Positions 25,703-34,875 of a DNA stretch of 64,000 nucleotides are shown here, piece after piece. Source of the stretch: Paracoccaceae bacterium. Its GTDB lineage: Bacteria > Pseudomonadota > Alphaproteobacteria > Rhodobacterales > Rhodobacteraceae. Location of the stretch: NCBI GenBank assembly GCA_029862205.1, contig JAOTXT010000016.1:1-64000 (forward strand), in the 5' to 3' direction. The notes beneath the pieces were generated by a model that saw only the letters and a program-made list of their open reading frames with translations, was not told where the DNA came from and searched no databases. Positions within the stretch are counted from its first letter, which is position 1. Each line of letters starts with the position of its first letter. The position numbers and the translations under genes were made by a program.

Positions 25703-27106
25703 TCAGTCAAGCGCGACCCAAAGTTGTCCATCCTGCACACGGCAGGGATAGACCCTGAGCTTTGCCCGGTTCTTCGAGATGTCACCCAGAAAGTCCCATC
25801 CAGGCGAGGTCCCATCCTCGTTGAGCCGCGTGGCCCAATCGCGCACCTCACCCGTCTGCAGATCAAAGCAACTGTTGTGCCAGCGGCAGACCAGGCCCCG
25901 TTCCTCGGTCACGACGCTGTTGATCGGCCGAGGTGTGTCAGTGCCCGCATAGTTGCCGAGGTCGCCTTCGGATAGGCCTCTGCGCTCGAAGAGCGGAAGG
26001 TTTAGATGCGGGCAGGCGTTGTTGAACGCGAAGAATTCATCGCCCTGGCGCAGCACAACCACATCATAGGTGTCGAGCGCCACGATCTTCCGTTCGCCGG
26101 GGGCAATCTCGCCGGCCGGCATAAGCCGTAGCCACTCCTTGCCCGCATAAAGCATCGTCGCCGACGGCCCATCGGAATCGAGCAGGCTGCTCGCGCTCTC
26201 TTCCAGCGCCTCGACCTCGTAAAGCGTGATCCGCTCGCTGGTCCCGCGTAGCCGGACCCGCACGAAATCGGCGATCACGACTTGGCCCGCCACTTGCGCA
26301 TGGAGCGCCTCCGATATCAGGAACCGGGTGCCTGCATCCTTGTTCGCCGCTTCGATCCGGCTCGCTACGTTGACTATGTCGCCGATCGCAGTCAGCCGCT
26401 CGTGGCCGACCGAGCCAATCGATCCGATCACGGCTTCGCCGTAGTGAAGGCCGACCCGAATTTCGAACTCGATGCCATACATCGAATGAAAGAACGGCTT
26501 TACCCGGTCCGCCACATCGAGGATGCGCAGGGCCGCTCTGATCGCCCGGAGCGGCGCGCGGGGCTGGTCGTCGATCCCGAAAATCGCCATCATCCCATCA
26601 CCGACGAACTTGTCGATATAGCCGCCATCGCGCTCGACCACGTCGCCGATCTCGACGAAAAACCGGTTCAGCAAATACATCACGTCATAGGGCGAAAGGG
26701 TCTCGGAAATCGCAGTGAACCCGGCGATGTCGCTGAACAGGACCGCGACCTCTCTCGTCTCGCCGGCCCGAGTCGTTGCGGCGCGTTCAAGCTGGCTCGC
26801 CATCATCAGATCGGTCTCGTCCAAAACCAGCCGGCGGACGCACAGCTCGGCTTGAGGCCTAAGCTGGCAAGCGAGGCGGACCTCCTCGCTTAGGCCCAGA
26901 CGCTGCGCCATCGCCTGTTCCGCATCGGTCCGGGCTGGGCACGTATCAAGACCATCGATGACCCAGACGCGGCAGGTCGAGCATCGCGCACGCCCGCCGC
27001 AAGCATGGGCGAAGGCGATCCCCGAGCGCAGAGCGGCGCTCAGCAGGGTCTCGCCCTCCTGTGTCTCGAATTCCGCTTCGTCGGGTAGTGAGTTGATCTT
27101 CGCCAT
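25703..27106 (-). CDS. 2Fe-2S ferredoxin / class III adenylyl cyclase / Rieske three-domain protein
   Basis: A 467-residue fusion. Residues about 5-95: plant-type 2Fe-2S ferredoxin with C36-x5-C42-x2-C45 and C80. Residues about 115-300: class III nucleotidyl cyclase with metal Asp126 (FSDIAGF) and Asp170 (FVGDGMMAIFG), Lys166 and Asp243 (IGDIVN), which suggest adenine specificity, and a transition-state Asn/Arg pair in VNVASR. Residues about 330-467: Rieske 2Fe-2S domain with C365-x-H367 and C407-x2-H410. All catalytic and cluster residues are present. No signal peptide or membrane helix is evident, so it is probably a cytoplasmic, redox-responsive cAMP-forming enzyme. It lies 101 bp downstream of the serralysin-like gene's stop, same strand. 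Confidence 0.88.
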   Translation of the reverse strand: MAKINSLPDEAEFETQEGETLLSAALRSGIAFAHACGGRARCSTCRVWVIDGLDTCPARTDAEQAMAQRLGLSEEVRLACQLRPQAELCVRRLVLDETDLMMASQLERAATTRAGETREVAVLFSDIAGFTAISETLSPYDVMYLLNRFFVEIGDVVERDGGYIDKFVGDGMMAIFGIDDQPRAPLRAIRAALRILDVADRVKPFFHSMYGIEFEIRVGLHYGEAVIGSIGSVGHERLTAIGDIVNVASRIEAANKDAGTRFLISEALHAQVAGQVVIADFVRVRLRGTSERITLYEVEALEESASSLLDSDGPSATMLYAGKEWLRLMPAGEIAPGERKIVALDTYDVVVLRQGDEFFAFNNACPHLNLPLFERRGLSEGDLGNYAGTDTPRPINSVVTEERGLVCRWHNSCFDLQTGEVRDWATRLNEDGTSPGWDFLGDISKNRAKLRVYPCRVQDGQLWVALD

Positions 27107-27207
27107 TGCCGCCGCGCGTCAATTCAGTCCGCGCTTAGGTCAGCACGATATGCGGGTGCGGGCAAGCGTATGTGTCGAGGCGCCGCGCAATCGGCGCGCC
27201 GTGAGGC

Positions 27208-30200
27208 TCAGAGAAGCAGGCTGATATCGTCCAGGATCAGGCCGCCCGAGGCGGTGATCACCACCTGGTCCACATTGTCGAACCGGCTGTCGTTCAGTTC
27301 GCGGAACTTTTCCTGGTCGCGGAAGATGGTGAAGCTCTCGCTGCTGACCTGCTGTCCGTCCAGATAGCCCTGCACCTTGACTTTGGTCTTGTTCCTTGTC
27401 GCGGCAGTGAAGTAGGCGGACTCGAAGTCGAAGCTGGTCGCCATGCTGAAGATTATCTGGTCGCCTGTGCTGGCGCCTGCCTGCGATCCGCTGACGACGC
27501 CCGGATCCTGGCTTGTCAGGACAGTGTTGGTGAAGACCAACCCGCTTTCGCCGACACCGTCCTCGAAATCCTCGAAGATATCCGAGTTTGGGACGACGCC
27601 GCCTTCGCCGGTGATGGTCACGTTTACCGTGCCCGTATCGGTTCCGCCATTGCCGTCCGAGATTACGTAATCGAAGCTGTCGGCGGCGTTCTCGCCCGCG
27701 TTGAGGGCGTCGAAGGCGCCGTTCGGGTCATAATCGAAGGTTCCGTCTGACAGCATCGTGACCGTGGCGCCCGAGGCCAGCGTCGCGCTGCCCCCTGCGC
27801 CGGTTCCCCCGGCGAATGTGGTGACCGTCAATGCGTCGCCGTCCGGGTCGGTGTCGTTGGTCAGCGCATTGCCGCTCGCGATGGCGCTCTCGGCCGTCGA
27901 GGCCGCGTCGTCGAGCGCGGTCGGGGCATTGTTGCCCGGACCCGGATCTGGATCGGGGCCCGGATCGGGAGCGCCGCCGCCCGTGGCGATGAAGTTCAAA
28001 TCGTCGATCAGGATTTCCTCGTTGGCGATGATCCGGACCTCATCGATCGAATCGAATTGGGCGTTGAACTCGCGCAGCTTGTCCCGGTCCGAGCGGACCC
28101 GGAAGCTGACCTGGCCGACCTGGACCCCGTCATCCCAGGCCTGGACCGTGACCCGCGCGCGCCCATCGACCGAACGGAAGAGCGCCGAGTCGAAGTCGAA
28201 ATCCTCGCCTGTCGCGGTGATCGTGGCGTCGCCGTCCGGCCCGGTCGATCCCAGCCGCGCCCCGCCCATCGCGGAGTTCGCCTGGACATCGAGGCCCGAG
28301 AACGCCAATCCGCCGCTGCCCGCATAGGGACCGGGCGCGGCGCCCTCGAAGTCGATCAGCATCGGTGCCGGACCGCTGAGCGTGCCGGCGCCGTTGACCG
28401 TGATATTCACCGTGGCGGTGTCGGTCCCGCCTTGGCCGTCGCTGATGGTGTAGGTAAAGCTGTCGTTGCCGGTTTCACCATCGTTGAGGGCATCGAAGGC
28501 ACCGTTCTGGTCATAGCTGAACGTGCCGCTCGCGTTGACCGTCAGCAGGGCGCCGGAAGCCAGCGCGATCTGACTGCCCACATTGACCGCCTGGCCGTTG
28601 ATGGCAGTGACGGTCAGCGGATCGCCGTCCGGGTCGCTGTCATTGCCCAGCACGTCGCCGCCCAGGCCCGCACCCTCGTCCACCGCATAGCTGTCGTCCG
28701 CGGCGCTCGGCGCCCCGTTATCGGTCGCGCCGTTGATCGTGATGCTGACGGTCGCCTGGTCGGTGGCCGATCCGTCGCCCGCTGTGTAGGTGAAGCTATC
28801 GTTGCCCGTCTGGCCATTGTTCAGGCCATCAAAAGCGCCGTTCTGATCATAGCTGAAGGTGCCGTTTGCGTTGACCGTCAGCAGAGCTCCCGAGGCGAGC
28901 ATGATCTGCGAGTCGACATTCGCCGCCTGGCCATTGATCGCCGTGACGGTCAGCGGGTCGCCGTTCGGGTCGGAATCGTTGCTCAGCAGATCGCCGCCCA
29001 GCGCCGCGCCTTCGGCCACCGCGTAGCCGTCGTCGAACGCATCCGGCGCGGCGTTGTCGGTAGCTCCGTTCACGGTAATGGTCACCGTGGCCTGATCCGT
29101 CGCGCTGCCGTCGCTAGCCGTATAGGTGAAGCTGTCATTGCCGGTCTGGCCAGTGTCCAGGCCGTCGAATGCGCCGTTCTGACCGTAGCTGAAGGTGCCG
29201 TCGGCGTTGACCGTTAGCAGGGCGCCCGAGGCGAGCGTGATCTGGCTGCCCACATTGACGGCCTGGCCGTTGACGGCGGTCACGCTCAACGGATCGCCGT
29301 CCGGGTCGCTGTCGTTGCCCAGCACATTACCGTTCAGCGCGGCGTCCTCGGCAACAGCGTATCCGTCATTAACCGCGTCCGGCGCCGCATTCCCGCTGCC
29401 GCCGGCGAAGCTGAAGAGATCGCTGAAGGTCCAGCTCTGATCCGAGAAGAAGACGGTCTCGACCGTATCCGCGATCAGATCGACCGCGCCGTTGATCACC
29501 TGCAGGAAGCTGCCCGAGGTCGTGAAGCTGAAGTTGGAGAATAGATCGTCGTAGATAATATCATCGGTGCCGGCGCCGCCGTAATAAGTGTCCGCGCCGG
29601 CGCTGGCGAAGAACGTGTCGTTCCCGCCATTGCCCTGGAAGACGTTGTCCGCTGCGTTGCCGACGAAAGTGTCGTCGCCCGCGCCGCCATTGGCGTTCTC
29701 GATCAGCGAGCGCGCATCGCCGTTAAATTGCAGCGCGTTGAACACATGCCCGCGCGCATAGGTGACCGGATTGCCCGCATAGCCGAAATCCAGCATGGCG
29801 CGCTGGAAATTGCCGTTCGCGTCCAACTCGACATATTCGCCGGGCTCCAGGTTGATCGCCAGATCGGTCGCGTAGTTCGAGAAATCGTAGGTATCGGTGC
29901 CGTTGCCGTCCCAGATGGTGCGGAAAACACGGTTCCCGGCCGGTGTGCCGCTGCCGATGCCGTCGACGAACATCTCGCCGGTCGTGGTCGAGAAGGTATA
30001 GACCGTATCGCCCGAATTGGCGCCGAAATCGGCGCCGTACATCCGCTGGATTGCGGCGATGTCCAGCATCATCAGGCTTTGGGCATAGCCCGCGCCCTCG
30101 TTCGCATAGCCATAACTCAGCGGTTTGCCGACCCAGGACCGGTAGGTCATGACGGTGTATTCCATCGAGTCCATCTCGAAGGGCACTGCGCCGGGGCCGC

Positions 30201-30912
30201 TGGTCTCGTGGCCGTGCTTCAAGCCCAGGGCATGGCCGATCTCGTGCAGGAAGGTGTGGTATTGGTAATTCCCGATTTGGGGCGAGTTGTAGCCGTTCGG
30301 GTTGAACATCGCGTCGCCGCCGACGGGGTTGGTCGAGGGATAGTAGGCATAGGCCGTGCTTGGGTCGTTCGAGAGGGCCAGCCGCAGATCCGCGTCGATC
30401 CGCTGCTCGCCAAAATCGTCGCCAAGCTCGGTGAAGCTCAGGCCGCTGATCTCGGCATATTGATCAAAGATTTCGCGGCTAACCGCCTGTTGGGTGGCGC
30501 TGAAGCCGCTGAGCGAGCCGAGCGCGCCGGAATTGTAGTAATTGGACTCGTAGTCGCTGGCGCTGGTCGGAAAACTGTAGGTCAGCGCCGTCTCGTTCCA
30601 ATGGATGCCGCTGATCAGCCCGTCGACGCCCTGATCCGCGTCGCCCTGATCGCTGTCATAGGGGAACGAGCCTGCGGTCGCTTGCTGGTCGGCGCGCTGG
30701 GGGATGTCGCCCATCCACTGCCCACGCTCCAGAACTTCATCCAGCCCAAGCTCGATCAGCTTCTCTATCGCGGTGGCGCTGGGCCCTCCGGGCCGGTCCA
30801 AGGGGCCATCCACATCCGCCTTACCGGCCAGATCCAGGCAACAGCCCGGACAGGCACAGCCGGCGCCCGCCGAATGCGTGAAGCTATCAAACTCAACAGT
30901 GGTATTCGCCAT
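27208..30912 (-). CDS. Serralysin-like M10 metalloprotease with cadherin-type and jelly-roll-like repeats
   Basis: A 1234-residue secreted protein. The protease domain (about 80-330) carries HEIGHALGLKH at 223-233 and the Met-turn VMTY shortly after. An RTX-like calcium-binding segment (GNGGNDTF, GGAGTDDI) follows near 430-480. Three nearly identical 112-residue cadherin/VCBS-like repeats come next, then a domain with FDFDSALF ... DGVQVGQVSF ... ILIDDLNF, a fourth, diverged cadherin-like repeat, and a second copy of that domain at the C-terminus (FDFESAYF ... DGQQV ... LILDDISLLL). There is no Sec signal; type I secretion is expected, but no T1SS genes are nearby. The N-terminus has an odd CACPGCC cluster. 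Likely an exoprotease or adhesin-protease. Confidence 0.85.
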   Translation of the reverse strand: MANTTVEFDSFTHSAGAGCACPGCCLDLAGKADVDGPLDRPGGPSATAIEKLIELGLDEVLERGQWMGDIPQRADQQATAGSFPYDSDQGDADQGVDGLISGIHWNETALTYSFPTSASDYESNYYNSGALGSLSGFSATQQAVSREIFDQYAEISGLSFTELGDDFGEQRIDADLRLALSNDPSTAYAYYPSTNPVGGDAMFNPNGYNSPQIGNYQYHTFLHEIGHALGLKHGHETSGPGAVPFEMDSMEYTVMTYRSWVGKPLSYGYANEGAGYAQSLMMLDIAAIQRMYGADFGANSGDTVYTFSTTTGEMFVDGIGSGTPAGNRVFRTIWDGNGTDTYDFSNYATDLAINLEPGEYVELDANGNFQRAMLDFGYAGNPVTYARGHVFNALQFNGDARSLIENANGGAGDDTFVGNAADNVFQGNGGNDTFFASAGADTYYGGAGTDDIIYDDLFSNFSFTTSGSFLQVINGAVDLIADTVETVFFSDQSWTFSDLFSFAGGSGNAAPDAVNDGYAVAEDAALNGNVLGNDSDPDGDPLSVTAVNGQAVNVGSQITLASGALLTVNADGTFSYGQNGAFDGLDTGQTGNDSFTYTASDGSATDQATVTITVNGATDNAAPDAFDDGYAVAEGAALGGDLLSNDSDPNGDPLTVTAINGQAANVDSQIMLASGALLTVNANGTFSYDQNGAFDGLNNGQTGNDSFTYTAGDGSATDQATVSITINGATDNGAPSAADDSYAVDEGAGLGGDVLGNDSDPDGDPLTVTAINGQAVNVGSQIALASGALLTVNASGTFSYDQNGAFDALNDGETGNDSFTYTISDGQGGTDTATVNITVNGAGTLSGPAPMLIDFEGAAPGPYAGSGGLAFSGLDVQANSAMGGARLGSTGPDGDATITATGEDFDFDSALFRSVDGRARVTVQAWDDGVQVGQVSFRVRSDRDKLREFNAQFDSIDEVRIIANEEILIDDLNFIATGGGAPDPGPDPDPGPGNNAPTALDDAASTAESAIASGNALTNDTDPDGDALTVTTFAGGTGAGGSATLASGATVTMLSDGTFDYDPNGAFDALNAGENAADSFDYVISDGNGGTDTGTVNVTITGEGGVVPNSDIFEDFEDGVGESGLVFTNTVLTSQDPGVVSGSQAGASTGDQIIFSMATSFDFESAYFTAATRNKTKVKVQGYLDGQQVSSESFTIFRDQEKFRELNDSRFDNVDQVVITASGGLILDDISLLL
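28384..29391 (-). repeat. Three 336-bp tandem repeats inside the serralysin-like gene
   Basis: Units at 29056-29391, 28720-29055 and 28384-28719 each encode one 112-residue cadherin-like module starting N-A/G-A-P-x-A. The equal spacing of exactly 336 bp and high nucleotide identity indicate recent duplication. A fourth, diverged module lies near 27610-27935. Confidence 0.85.
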
Positions 30913-31149
30913 TATCGCCCTCGCGTACGTGGGCGGGCCCGAATATGGTTGCGTCGGCGGTTCAACCGCCTGGCTCTTCAGTCAATATCCGCCAATAAAA
31001 GGCCCGGCTCTCCCGTCTCCATCCGCCCACGCCGAACCTATTGGAAATGCAGTCGAAAATCAAGATTAGGATATGATTAAAGCATTGATTGTAATGGCAT
31101 TTTAGTGTTCAACCATAGCGCGAGTTGGCAGCATTGAGACAGCCGCCGC
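30913..31149. promoter_or_regulatory. Upstream region of the serralysin-like gene
   Basis: The 237-bp space between the start of the protease gene and the end of the MFS gene is more AT-rich near 31060-31110 than its surroundings, which fits a promoter for the protease. No specific box could be assigned. Confidence 0.25.
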
Positions 31150-32370
31150 TCAGGCCGGCAGGCGCACCCGCTTCTCGCTCACCGGTAGGTGCACCAGGGC
31201 CGAGAATATCCCCAAAGCGATCGCGGCCCACCAGATCAGGTCGTAGTTGCCGTATAGGTCGTAGACCTTGCCGCCCATCCAGATGCCGATGAACGAGCCT
31301 ACCTGGTGCGACAGGAACACGATCCCATAAAGCGTCGCCATGTATTTCGGCCCGAAGATCGAGGCCACCAGCGCGCTGGTCAGCGGCACGGTGGCGAGCC
31401 AGGCAAGGCCCACGGCGCCCGCGAACAGCAGCACCGTCAGCGGCGTTGCCGGCACCATCAGGAAGACCAGCATCACCAGCGCCCGGATCGCATAAAGCGT
31501 TGACAGAACGTATGGTTTCGGGAACCGGCTGCCCAATTGTCCGAACACCCAGGTGCCCACGACATTGGCGCCCCCGACGATCGACAGCGCCGCGGCCCCC
31601 AGTGTCAGCGATCCGGCGGTCTCGTATACATAGGCTGGCAGGTGCGCGGTCATGAAGCCCACATGGAAGCCGCAGACGAAGAAGCCGAACATCAGCAGGA
31701 TGTAGCTCGACTGGCCGAAGGCATGGGTCAGAAGGGTGCGGTTGTCGACGCTCGGCTCCGGTTCGCCTTCCTCGACGATCGGGGTGCGCCCGAACATCGG
31801 GATCACCGCGGCCATCGGGATCAACAGCGCGCCAACGACGAATAGCGTCACCTGCCAGCCATAAGCCTCGGTCAGCCAGCCCGCCAGCAGCGGCAGCCCC
31901 ATCTGGCCCAGCGAGCCGAGCGCGGCGGCGGTCGCCATCACCTTGGCGCGGTTCGCGTCCCCGGTGCGCCGGCCGACCGCGGCCAGCACGATCCCGAATC
32001 CGGTGCCAGAAACGCCCAGGCCCACCAGAACGCCGGCGCCCAGGTGCTGCATCCAGGGCGCGTAACCCATCGCCGAGACCAGCATCCCGGCAACGTAGAG
32101 CCCCAGCCCCAGCCACATCGCCTTGCGGTCGCCGAAGCGGTCGGCAAAGGCGCCGAAGAAGGGCTGCGAGAACCCCCAGACCAGGTTCTGGATCGCCAGC
32201 GAGAACGAGAAGATCTCGCGCGGCCAGCCGAATTCGGTCGACATCGGGTCGAGCACGATGCCGAAGATCGACCGCACGCCGAAGCCGAGGCCGATCACCA
32301 CGGCGCCGGCCAGGATGATCACCATTGTGTCGCGGCTGGTATCGCGCGCTTGCATCGAAGCCCCCGTCAT
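31150..32370 (-). CDS. MFS transporter, tandem paralogue 2
   Basis: A 406-residue twelve-helix carrier resembling the oxalate/formate and monocarboxylate-like MFS group. It shares long blocks with the preceding gene: GFGVRSIFGIVLDPMSTEFGW, LAIQNLVWGFSQPFFGAFADRFG, and WLATVPLTSALVASIFGPKYMATLYGIVFLSHQVGSF. The start ATG overlaps the upstream paralogue's stop by four bases (ATGA), so they are translationally coupled. Substrate unknown. Confidence 0.8.
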   Translation of the reverse strand: MTGASMQARDTSRDTMVIILAGAVVIGLGFGVRSIFGIVLDPMSTEFGWPREIFSFSLAIQNLVWGFSQPFFGAFADRFGDRKAMWLGLGLYVAGMLVSAMGYAPWMQHLGAGVLVGLGVSGTGFGIVLAAVGRRTGDANRAKVMATAAALGSLGQMGLPLLAGWLTEAYGWQVTLFVVGALLIPMAAVIPMFGRTPIVEEGEPEPSVDNRTLLTHAFGQSSYILLMFGFFVCGFHVGFMTAHLPAYVYETAGSLTLGAAALSIVGGANVVGTWVFGQLGSRFPKPYVLSTLYAIRALVMLVFLMVPATPLTVLLFAGAVGLAWLATVPLTSALVASIFGPKYMATLYGIVFLSHQVGSFIGIWMGGKVYDLYGNYDLIWWAAIALGIFSALVHLPVSEKRVRLPA

Positions 32371-33614
32371 GCCGGCTGCATCTCGACCCGCGCCTCGCGG
32401 ATCGGCAGATGCACAACCGCCGAGAAGGCCCCGACGCCCACCCCGATCCACCAGACCACGTCGTAAGAGCCGTAGAGGTCGTAGAACTTGCCGCCCATCC
32501 AGACGCCAAGGAAACTGCCGAGCTGGTGCGAGAAAAAGACGATGCCGTAAAGCGTGCCCATATAGCGCAGCCCGTAGATATGGCCGATCAGCCCTGCGGT
32601 CAGCGGCACGGTGGCGAGCCATAGCGACCCCATCCCCAGAGAGAAGACGATCACCGTCGTCGGGGTCATTGGCGTCAGGATGAACCAGGCGGCGAAAACA
32701 GTGCGCCCCGTATAGACCAGCGCCAGAAGGTTCTTTTTCGGGAAATGGTTGCCCAGCTTCCCGGCGATGATGGTGCCCGCGATGTTGGCGATGCCGACCA
32801 GCCCGATGGCCCAGGCACCGAGTTGCGACGTGGTGGTAACGCCGAGGCGCGCCAGCACGCCATCGGGGTCGATCGGAGCGGACGCCTCGGTCACGAAGGC
32901 CGGGAAATGGGCGGTGACGAAGGCGAGTTGGTAGCCGCAGGAGAAGAAGCCGAGGAAGATCAGGATATAGTTCGGGTCGCGGATCGCGCGGGTCAGGACC
33001 TGGCTCATGCTCTGCTCGAGCTCGTGCTTCGACGCAACCTCGGGCGTCTTGAGCGTCGGTAGCAGCAGCAGGCTCGCCAGGACCACCCCGGCGAAGACCA
33101 TGAAGACCGAAGGCCAGGGCATCAGGCCCAGCAAGAACTCGGCGACCGGCGGGCCGATCACCTGGCCGGCCGAGCCTGCCGCAGTGGCGATCCCCAGCGT
33201 CATTGAACGGTGCTCGTCGGCGGCCGCCCGGCCGACGATCGCCAGGATCACGCCGAAGCCCGTGCCCGCCACGCCGAAGCCGATCAGGATGTTCCAGATT
33301 TGGTGCTCGCCCGGGGTGGTGCCATAAGCCGACAAGACCAGCCCGGCGGCGTAGCAAATCGCCCCCAGAACCACCGCCTTGCGCACCCCGAAGCGCTCGC
33401 CGATGGCGGCAAAGATGGGCTGACCGATCCCCCAGGCCAGGTTCTGGATGGCGATCGCCAGCGAGAACTCGATCCGCAGCCAGCCGAATTCGCTGGCGAT
33501 CGGGATCTGGAAGACCCCGAACGAGGCGCGCACGGCAAAGCCCAGCATCAGGATCACCGATCCCCCGATCAGGACCGGCGTGAAAAGGCTCGGGCTTGGG
33601 CGCGCGTGGCTCAT
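32367..33614 (-). CDS. MFS transporter, tandem paralogue 1
   Basis: A 415-residue twelve-helix carrier. Landmarks parallel those of its neighbour: GFAVRASFGVFQIPIASEFGW, LAIAIQNLAWGIGQPIFAAIGERFG and WLATVPLTAGLIGHIYGLRYMGTLYGIVFFSHQLGSF, ending LPIREARVEMQPA. It is the first gene of the pair and is divergent from zapE with about 127 bp between starts. Paralogy suggests that the pair either handles related carboxylates or works as a heteromeric unit; both are inference. Confidence 0.8.
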   Translation of the reverse strand: MSHARPSPSLFTPVLIGGSVILMLGFAVRASFGVFQIPIASEFGWLRIEFSLAIAIQNLAWGIGQPIFAAIGERFGVRKAVVLGAICYAAGLVLSAYGTTPGEHQIWNILIGFGVAGTGFGVILAIVGRAAADEHRSMTLGIATAAGSAGQVIGPPVAEFLLGLMPWPSVFMVFAGVVLASLLLLPTLKTPEVASKHELEQSMSQVLTRAIRDPNYILIFLGFFSCGYQLAFVTAHFPAFVTEASAPIDPDGVLARLGVTTTSQLGAWAIGLVGIANIAGTIIAGKLGNHFPKKNLLALVYTGRTVFAAWFILTPMTPTTVIVFSLGMGSLWLATVPLTAGLIGHIYGLRYMGTLYGIVFFSHQLGSFLGVWMGGKFYDLYGSYDVVWWIGVGVGAFSAVVHLPIREARVEMQPA

Positions 33615-33741
33615 GGCTCTCCTCTGGCGACAAACTGGTTCGCCCGCCCGGCATGGTCAAAGCAAGACTTGTGATGCCCCTGATCACAAATGTAATGAGG
33701 GACGGGCTTTTCCAGCTTGGGCTTTCCCGGGGTTACCATCC

Positions 33742-34875
33742 ATGATCGACGGCCCGATGCCGCGTTACCGCGAGTTGATCCGGTCGGGCTCGATCCGTGC
33801 CGACCCGGCCCAGCGCGCGGCGGTCGAAAAGCTGCAGCTTCTGCATATGCGGCTGAAGGACTACGACCCGGACCAGGGCAAGCAGGTCGCGCTCGGCTGG
33901 CTTGGCTTCGGACGCAAGGCGGCCAAGGCCGACAAGCTGTTGACCGGGCTCTATCTCTTCGGCGGGGTCGGGCGCGGCAAGTCGATGCTGATGGATATTT
34001 TCTTCGACGGCGCGCCGGTCGAGGCCAAACGGCGGGTGCATTTCCACGCCTTCATGCAGGAGATCCATGCGGGCGTGCACGCGGCCCGCCATGCGGGCGC
34101 GAAGAATCCGATCAAGCCGGTGGCCGAAATGGTGGCCGACCAGGCGATCCTGCTCTGCTTCGACGAATTCCAAGTCACCGACATCACCGACGCCATGATC
34201 CTGGGCCGGCTGTTCGAGGCGCTTTTTGCCCGCCACGTAATCGTCGTCGCGACCTCGAACCGGCCTCCGGACGACCTCTACAAGGACGGGCTCAACCGCG
34301 AAGTCTTCGTGCCCTTCATCCAGATGCTGAAGGACCGGGTCGATCTGGTCGAACTCGACACCACGATCGACTACCGCCAGGGGCAGGAGGGCGCGGCGAT
34401 CACCTATTTCACCCCGCTCGGCCCCGCCGCCAGGGCCGGCATGGCGGCGGCATGGAACCGCGAGACCGGGGGCGAGCCCTCGGCGCCCGTGACGCTCTCG
34501 ATCCACGGGCGGCGCGTGCGGATAACCGAGGCGACCGAGGACGTGGGCCGCGCGACCTTCGAGGAGCTGTGCGAAAACCCGCTCGGCCCCTCGGACTACC
34601 TCGCCATCGCCGATCGGTTCACAACGTTTTTCATCGACGAAATACCCCAGCTGAAGTGGTCTCAGAATAACGAAGCCAAACGCTTCGTCACCCTGATCGA
34701 CGCCTTTTACGAGGCGAAGATACGGCTATTCTGCTCGGCCGAGGTGATGCCCGAAACGCTCTACACCGAGGGCGCCGGCGCCTTCGAATTCGACCGCACA
34801 GCCTCGCGGCTCGCCGAGATGCAATCCGATGTCTGGATGGGGCGTGCGGCCGCTGAGAGCCCGGCCACCGAGTGA
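33742..34875 (+). CDS. zapE: AFG1-like ATPase, cell division protein ZapE
   Basis: The 377-residue protein has the AFG1/ZapE hallmarks: Walker A GGVGRGKSMLMD, RRVHFHAFMQEIH, Walker B LLCFDEFQVTDI, SNRPPDDLYKDGLNR and FEELCENPLGPSDYLAI. ZapE interacts with FtsZ; the mitochondrial homologue Afg1/LACE1 supports respiratory complex turnover. ATG 33742 is chosen; 33757 is an alternative. The reading frame is open for almost 300 bases further upstream, over the divergent MFS gene, but has no family similarity there. Confidence 0.9.
   Translation: MIDGPMPRYRELIRSGSIRADPAQRAAVEKLQLLHMRLKDYDPDQGKQVALGWLGFGRKAAKADKLLTGLYLFGGVGRGKSMLMDIFFDGAPVEAKRRVHFHAFMQEIHAGVHAARHAGAKNPIKPVAEMVADQAILLCFDEFQVTDITDAMILGRLFEALFARHVIVVATSNRPPDDLYKDGLNREVFVPFIQMLKDRVDLVELDTTIDYRQGQEGAAITYFTPLGPAARAGMAAAWNRETGGEPSAPVTLSIHGRRVRITEATEDVGRATFEELCENPLGPSDYLAIADRFTTFFIDEIPQLKWSQNNEAKRFVTLIDAFYEAKIRLFCSAEVMPETLYTEGAGAFEFDRTASRLAEMQSDVWMGRAAAESPATE

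Noticed and set aside
28384-29391. Regular repeats considered as a CRISPR array
   Set aside because: The 336-bp units are coding cadherin-like modules with no short repeat/spacer alternation, and no cas genes are present.
31150-33687. A single 845-codon open frame across both MFS genes
   Set aside because: Only its C-terminal half (31150-32370) has transporter sequence in that frame. The N-terminal half is an out-of-frame reading of the other MFS gene, rich in Arg/Gly/Ala as expected for GC-rich shadow frames.
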